This document shows, piece by piece, positions 59,337-64,000 of a stretch of DNA of 64,000 nucleotides. Numbering within the stretch: the stretch's first letter is position 1; each line of letters begins with the position of its first letter. This stretch comes from Pyrus communis (taxonomy: Eukaryota; Streptophyta; Magnoliopsida; Rosales; Rosaceae). A program made the position numbers and the translations under genes. The stretch covers positions 11,434,817 to 11,498,816 of the forward strand of contig NC_084806.1 in the NCBI RefSeq assembly GCF_963583255.1. Reading direction: 5' to 3'. Below the pieces are notes generated by a model. That model saw nothing but the letters and a program-made list of their open reading frames with translations, did no database searches and was not told the origin of the DNA.

Positions 59337-59519
59337 GAACTAGGATTCTCTCCCCTCTTCTTTCCATCCCTTTCCATCTCCTCCTTTCACATTCTCTTAT
59401 TTTGTCTAATCTTGTTATAAAAAAATAATATAAGATGTTGATGTGATTAAACCGTGACCATTCAAATAGGAGGGGAGGGAAAGAGAGAGAAAAAAAAAGG
59501 GGGGAATGAATCCTACTCT
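59337..59519. mobile_element. MITE inserted in unit B
   Basis: 183 bp with inverted ends (GAACTAGGATTCTCTCCCC; reverse complement of the right end AGAGTAGGATTCATTCCCC). Near-matching 9-bp flanks (GGAAAGAGG and GAACAGAGA) correspond to a single GGACAGAGG in unit A at 42260-42268, so the empty site is visible. The core (ATAAAAAAATAATATAAGAT, TTAAACCGTGACC) is shared with the MITE at 18751. Mutator-type by target size. Confidence 0.8.
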
Positions 59520-59722
59520 GAACAGAGATGGCCTTGAGATTGGGATGAAAAACTCCAATCCTTGTCAAGTTTTTCAGGTGATTGAACAGGGAGACAAAGC
59601 TCATGTTTCTGCTTTGTCATCTTTGTTCTCAATGGGAGTCCCACTCCTTGTAAACCCATTTACGGCCGACACTTGTCACCCTACCATGTACTGCCTCAAC
59701 ATATCCTTCCTATGTGCCTCTC

Positions 59723-59729
59723 TATAAGG
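59723..59729 (+). promoter_or_regulatory. Candidate TATA box of the RTFL/DVL gene
   Basis: CTATAAGGC in both units (about 42461 in A), about 80 bp before the CT tract and about 160 bp before the peptide start. The position suits a core promoter with the CT tract in the leader. This is inferred from sequence only. Confidence 0.35.
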
Positions 59730-59802
59730 CAAGGCTCTAGCTAGCCCAATTTCTTCCATGACCAATATTGCAACCTTGAAAATTTTCGTACCAACGTACA
59801 AG

Positions 59803-59804
<2 letters not shown>

Positions 59805-59855
<51 letters not shown>
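59805..59855. repeat. (TC)n tract in the RTFL/DVL leader, unit B
   Basis: A perfect TC run of about 25 units, 28 bp before the peptide ATG. Confidence 0.9.
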
Positions 59856-59858
<3 letters not shown>

Positions 59859-59883
59859 ATAGTCTCAACAGTTGCCGTCTAAC

Positions 59884-60024
59884 ATGAAGGGAGAGTTGTC
59901 GTCCTCCGTTCGAACGCCAAAGCTCCGGTCGTGGGAGAAATGCTCGAGGTTGATGAGGGAGCAGCGGACGAGATTTTATATCATGTGGAGGTGCACTGTC
60001 ATACTTCTTTGCTGGGATGAGTGA
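59884..60024 (+). CDS. ROTUNDIFOLIA4-like/DEVIL (RTFL/DVL) small peptide
   Basis: A 46-aa single-exon ORF. N-terminal part MKGELSSSVRTPKLRSWEKC is followed by the RTF domain SRLMREQRTRFYIMWRCTVI and LLCWDE. The pattern C-S-x-L-x-x-E-Q-R-x-R-F-Y-I-x-x-R-C-x-x-x-L-x-C-W with an acidic end defines the plant-only RTFL/DVL family. These peptides are membrane-associated; overexpression in Arabidopsis restricts cell proliferation and alters leaf, fruit and trichome form. The length is within the usual 40-140 aa. The start is the only ATG in frame after the CT-rich leader. All conserved family residues that I can check are present, so the copy looks functional, in contrast to its dead twin at 42598. 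Expression is not shown by sequence. Confidence 0.88.
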   Translation: MKGELSSSVRTPKLRSWEKCSRLMREQRTRFYIMWRCTVILLCWDE

Positions 60025-61194
60025 CGGAGAGGTGACTGTTTTTACTATGAAAAGGTTGAAGTTGTGTTCTTGTGATTTTGAATTTCCTATTGAAATTGGA
60101 TCCAAATAGTTTACAAGAATGTAAAGGTACTTGTGTCTGGGAGCAGTTTAAATACAAATACCAAGTAATTAAACGATAATCTACATGTAAAATTCAATGA
60201 TAGTACTACATGTAATGTATTATATTTACTGAGCTCATTTAGACTCCACATATTTAATAGAGGTGACATTTCCTTTATCTGCAAATATCACCCTCCAGGA
60301 TAGGTTAATTGTTATGAATTCCGCACTGATGCATTCTCTTGACCATGCTTTAGCCTACCTTTTAACTTGGGGATCAAAGGTACGATGCAGTCTCATGTGG
60401 TATTAGAGTTGCACGAAAGATTAGTTTGTCATCAATTTGTGTTGATATATTAAAAAAAGAAAAAAAGAAATAAAAGAATAGCTTAATTGTTGTGCCAGAA
60501 AAGCTTATTACAAATTTGATGCCAATAAAGCTTGTTTAGTATCGTGGCCATTTATTGCAGAGCATGCAAGTTGTAAACTTGTAAATTCATGATGGGAGCG
60601 AGAATTTATCACTACGCCTAAGGTCTCTTGTTTGATTTCGTTTTCCCTCAATATCGCTTGTATCCAAGAAAAATATTGAAGGAATCCTCAGCGAGCATAC
60701 ATCACACATGTTCTTTCTTGGTCTTGAAGTAATATGTTTGTTTAAACTCGGACTAGGAACACAACAGAAATTGAAAGTCGAGAATTAAGGGAACAAACTG
60801 TCTTCATTTATTTACTTCTTATTGTACAGATCTGAATATTTCTGTAAACTTGCATAGCAGAAAGAATCGTGCATAGAAACCTTGCACTTGTTATTGAACT
60901 ACTTTCTCCATATACCGTCGTTTACAAAACAAAAAGTAGAGCCAGCCGAAGAGGCAGCTCGACCTATCGATTTAATATGAACCAAAAAAAGGAGTGGAAA
61001 TAATTAGTAAGGTACTAAACTTACAATGATATCCTCCTATGCAATCTAATGTAGAACTCCACCTCTCGAAACCTACTCCCCACCCGGAGAACAAAAATCG
61101 AAAACAAAAGCAAACAACTTTCGTAGATGCAAGTCAAAGCCAATTCCCTGAAGAGCAACCGGATCAGGAAATGACGAATGAGCAAGATGAATCA

Positions 61195-62650
61195 TCACTT
61201 ATTTCCAAGATGGGGTTCGCTAGAAGTCCGTTGCAGTGTTGCCGAGGACCAATCATCAGCAGATTTCTTGAGGGTTAGTCCTTGCTTACTTTTTGGCCTG
61301 CCTAGGGCATCATCACAATAAGAACAAGAAAACATTAGTCAGCTTCGACCACTGGACAAAAATTGAACATTAAAAAAAGAGTGAATGTTGAGAGGCAAAT
61401 CAACTGCCCAGATCCCTTTGGAAATAACAGATTGAAAAGGGGAAACACATTTTGTCCAGTGGCAGGTCCCTTGTTCACATTTAACCTCCTAGTCGATGGA
61501 GCCCGTGCCACTAATGAAGCAGCTGCAGCTGCAGCGACACGTATTCTGCAAAGAACTAGAAGATTAATCCACTTTCAAATTATAACTTTCGTATATAATG
61601 TCAACCAACTATTTGCTTTTGTCACTTTATGATACCTTTTATGTGTTGGTATTCTAAAGAGTTTGCTAACTCAATACCAAAATATGTGGGTGATAAGTTT
61701 ACAAACTCTATCACACCTCTCACTTTCACTCTCAATAAAATTGGACAAAGAAATAGAGAAAGGAGGGAAGCAACAAGCTTTGACAAACAAGGCACTTGGA
61801 CTTTGATATATGAAAAGAGAGTTTACAAAAAATCAATAGCTTACAAGCTGAAAATGAGAATGGGAAATGGGATTTGGATGATATGCTCTAAGGCTTAGCA
61901 AGATGGCCTATTTATACAAAAACTGAAAAAATAAACAATCCAACAATACATATAATGAATGATGGTGTTCCACATCTTTACACCCTTTCAAAACACATGC
62001 AGCAACTTTGATAGTTGGCATACACATGCATTGCATCATGGCAGGTTGTAATACCTTCCTTTCGGCTAACACATGAAGGTACACTGCTGTCTTCCTGCTA
62101 GCACATCACATGGCAGCACACTTGCTGTCTTTCATCACCATTTGGCTGAATAATGAAGGAGCAATGATGATTATATTTTGCTGGAAACAATCTGTAAAGA
62201 AAGGTTAGCATCACATGGACAGATCACATGACTTTTAATTTGAATTTCCAACATTATGTACATCAACATATTCATCTGTTTCATCCACAATCTCCTCCTG
62301 CATTTTTCATGACAATCATCACTACAACCAAATAAACAATTTTCATTAACTGAAAGCACGAGAATATCAGTTGCGTGTACATTACCTGCAGGCGTTCTTC
62401 AAAAATATCTTTCAGAGTGATAATCCCAATGACTTCACCCTCCTCGATATCCTCTGATACCTGGAGCAAACCATTTGTTGCTTTATCACTATGGGGTGAA
62501 AAAGTTTCCTCGTGTCTATGAGGGGGCCTTGGTATCCTGGGTATATCAACAACAACACTGTCCGGCTTTCCATCCTGCTTGGATAGCAAAGAAGTAGTCA
62601 GTTGGGAGTCCGTGCCAGTGTCTCCGTTCCATTCATCTCTCTTTCCATCA
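61195..62650 (-). pseudogene. CBS-DUF21 (CNNM-like) gene, 3' fragment, unit B
   Basis: Same fragment as in unit A. LLSKQDGKPDSVVVDIPRIP, KATNGLLQVSEDIEEGEVIG and IITLKDIFEERLQ form one open block here without unit A's two frameshifts (to about 62392). Then come EEIVDETDEYVDVHK (about 62300-62255) and IRVAAAAAASSLVARAPST-like text (about 61550-61490, with V-A-R-A reading changed). The end reads GEPHLGNK plus stop at 61195-61197. A 610-bp solo LTR splits the intron and exon edge at 61644-62253. The transmembrane half of the gene is absent, so no complete ion-transport-type protein can be made. Confidence 0.8.
61644..62253. mobile_element. Solo LTR, 610 bp
   Basis: Starts TGTTGGTATTC and ends AATTTCCAACA (TG...CA with short inverted ends). 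It is flanked by TTATG on both sides (61639-61643 and 62254-62258). Unit A at 44303-44307 carries one TTATG, so the empty site is known. No internal region or second LTR is present. The family is not identified. Confidence 0.85.
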
Positions 62651-62916
62651 ATGGTTGGTCGAGGAATTTTTTTTTAAGATATCAATGGGAAAATAAGACA
62701 CAAGGGTAGGATATTAGCACTCAAACCTTTTTTTTTTTTTTTTTGGTAGAATGTAAATTACAAAATTACCCTTTATAGTGGTAAATTCTTTCACACGTCT
62801 ATCACGTCCATCCTTTATCGTTGCTACCTTCTCTCTTTTTCTCTGGAATTCCCTCACGCGCCACCGCCTAGCGTTTAAAACCCTTTGTCTCCTCTTCCAA
62901 ACCTTCATTCATGGCG

Positions 62917-63220
62917 ATGAAGGACCGGCCTCCTTCCTCGTACGGCTCCATCTACATCCCTCCCGACCATCGCCTCTGCTCCGTCAATACCACCCCCTAT
63001 TATACCTCCCATGTTTCAATCGGCTCAAAGCTCCAGGAAAAAACCAGACTGCTGCTGCCGCTGCTGCTCTCAACCGGAGGAGCAGCACCAGTGGTGCTTT
63101 GGCGTACTACCAAACTCAACAGCAGCAGGAGCAGTTGCATAAACCCAAGCTATAGCAGACTTCTGTTTACGACGACAACGTTTCCGATGAAGGCTTTGAT
63201 CGCAAAGTTGAGTTGTCACC
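62917..63220 (+). pseudogene. DExH-box RNA helicase gene, 5' fragment, unit B
   Basis: MKDRPPSSYGSIYIPPDHRL again, with an extra in-frame ATG six bases upstream. A one-base shift near 63040 moves the frame from LQEK to QTAAAAAALNRRSSTSGALA and YYQTQQQQEQLHKPKL plus stop. SDEGFDRKVELSPHP follows at about 63182-63225. Beyond that the helicase match ends. Like its unit A copy it lacks the helicase core. Confidence 0.7.
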
Positions 63221-63939
63221 GCATCCGGTGACGTTTCTATATGTGGATTGTGTACTCGTAGAGTTGTTAATGGGGAAGCATGCGTGTTTACAAAGTGTGA
63301 ATTGGTGATTGGGTTTCAATAGGGCTCAACAGATCACATTGATCAGAGAATTAGTCTTGTTAATTTTATAAATTTGAGGGAAGATCAACAACTGACGCCG
63401 GCTCACTCTCAAGGCTAATGTTCAGGTGAATATTCATCCTTGGTTTAAATTGTTCCTTCTTTTCTTCTTGTGTAGAAAAATTGTGGAAGTAGCGATGTAA
63501 CCCATTTATTTTTACTTTTATTTACAGTTTACAAATGAGCCGCACATGTCTAATGGCATGGTCAATTTGGACTATAAGGTCATCTTTCAATTTACATGTT
63601 GCAGTTCTTCAGGAACATTTTAGTGTACTAGATTGCCTTCAGCTTCGTTAAAGTCTCCAAGATTAGTTTTAGAAGTACATGGTGGTTCTCATCTCATGTG
63701 TCATATGGATATGGTGCTCCTATGATTACACAGGGTTCAGACTCACCAATTTCTCCAAAATAACGACCTAATGTGAAGCAATAAGAAAGACTTGTTCATA
63801 TTGGTGCAGAAATTAGATGGCATGCAAGGTCACCTAGTAAAAAAAAAAAAAGGCAATACAACAAACTGTCAGGCAATAATAAGGGCTTGGTGCAGAAGTT
63901 AGACTCTGATGTTTTGAAGAGGTGGACGGGTGTTCCATT

Positions 63940-64000
63940 TTTTTAGTTTTTAATTTGGTTGTTCATTGACTCGCGTACTCAGTGCGATGTGAAATGCTGT
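63940..64000. repeat. Start of a third tandem unit
   Basis: The last 61 bp (TTTTTAGTTTTTAATTTGGT, then TTGACTCGCGTACTCAGTGC) repeat the start of unit B almost exactly. The array therefore continues beyond the window. Confidence 0.85.

Larger units (their letters stand above)
45988..63939. repeat. Tandem segmental duplication, unit B (17.95 kb, expanded)
   Basis: The same unit as A, starting TTTTTAGTTTTTAATTTGGT, enlarged by insertions. It contains a 34-bp minisatellite block (replacing about 80 bp of A near 37860), a CACTA element at 49271-56609, about 278 extra bp at 58019-58296, a MITE at 59337-59519 and a solo LTR at 61644-62253. These account for nearly all of the 9.6-kb length difference from unit A. 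Confidence 0.9.

Noticed and set aside
59737..60105. 122-codon minus-strand ORF opposite the RTFL/DVL gene
   Set aside because: It reads the TC microsatellite as an Arg-Glu run and is a shadow of the real plus-strand peptide.

Overview
This is plant nuclear DNA. It holds intron-containing genes with GT-AG splice sites, AT-rich intergenic DNA, plant-type transposons, and plant-specific gene families (MED33, PLS-type PPR, RTFL/DVL peptide). A Cassandra TRIM and a tRNA-derived SINE of a kind I associate with apple and pear point to Rosaceae, possibly Malus or Pyrus. That placement is inference.

Left part (1-22.6 kb), gene-bearing. The 3' end of a ribonucleotide reductase small-subunit gene (1-586) is followed by about 6 kb of AT-rich DNA with two inverted-repeat elements. 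Next comes a complete 12-exon Mediator subunit MED33 gene (6589-14674, 1325 aa). A truncated tandem MED33 copy lies about 700 bp downstream and ends tail-to-tail with a frameshifted PPR pseudogene on the minus strand (16425-18445). Two MITEs and a SINE follow. An intact minus-strand gene of the 'At5g19025/L34e-like' membrane protein family lies at 21704-22369. From memory, the PPR and this gene correspond to the adjacent Arabidopsis loci At5g19020 and At5g19025, so the gene order looks ancestral.

Middle part (22.8-37.4 kb), mixed. It contains a TTA-flanked TIR element, a dead 5.9-kb L1-type LINE (minus strand), a Cassandra solo LTR, and a complete six-exon SERINC gene (32781-35562, minus, 409 aa). 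A 5'-truncated LINE relic and a complete Cassandra TRIM with 5S-rRNA-like LTRs and a GACCA target duplication follow.

Right part (37.6-64 kb), a tandem segmental array. Unit A (37631-45987, 8.36 kb) is repeated as unit B (45988-63939), and a third unit begins at 63940. Each unit carries an RTFL/DVL small-peptide locus, a 3' fragment of a CBS-DUF21 gene and a 5' fragment of a DExH-box helicase gene. Unit B has grown to 17.95 kb. It gained a 7.3-kb CACTA transposon, a 610-bp solo LTR, a 183-bp MITE and a 34-bp minisatellite. Unit A supplies the empty site for each of the first three insertions. The RTFL/DVL peptide is intact only in unit B (59884-60024, 46 aa); in unit A it has lost its start and has two in-frame stops. 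The gene fragments in both units are broken.

I found no CRISPR array, tRNA, rRNA gene or prokaryotic-type system. The items most worth a second look are the tandem array with its datable insertions and the small RTFL/DVL gene, which is short enough to be missed by ORF-length filters.
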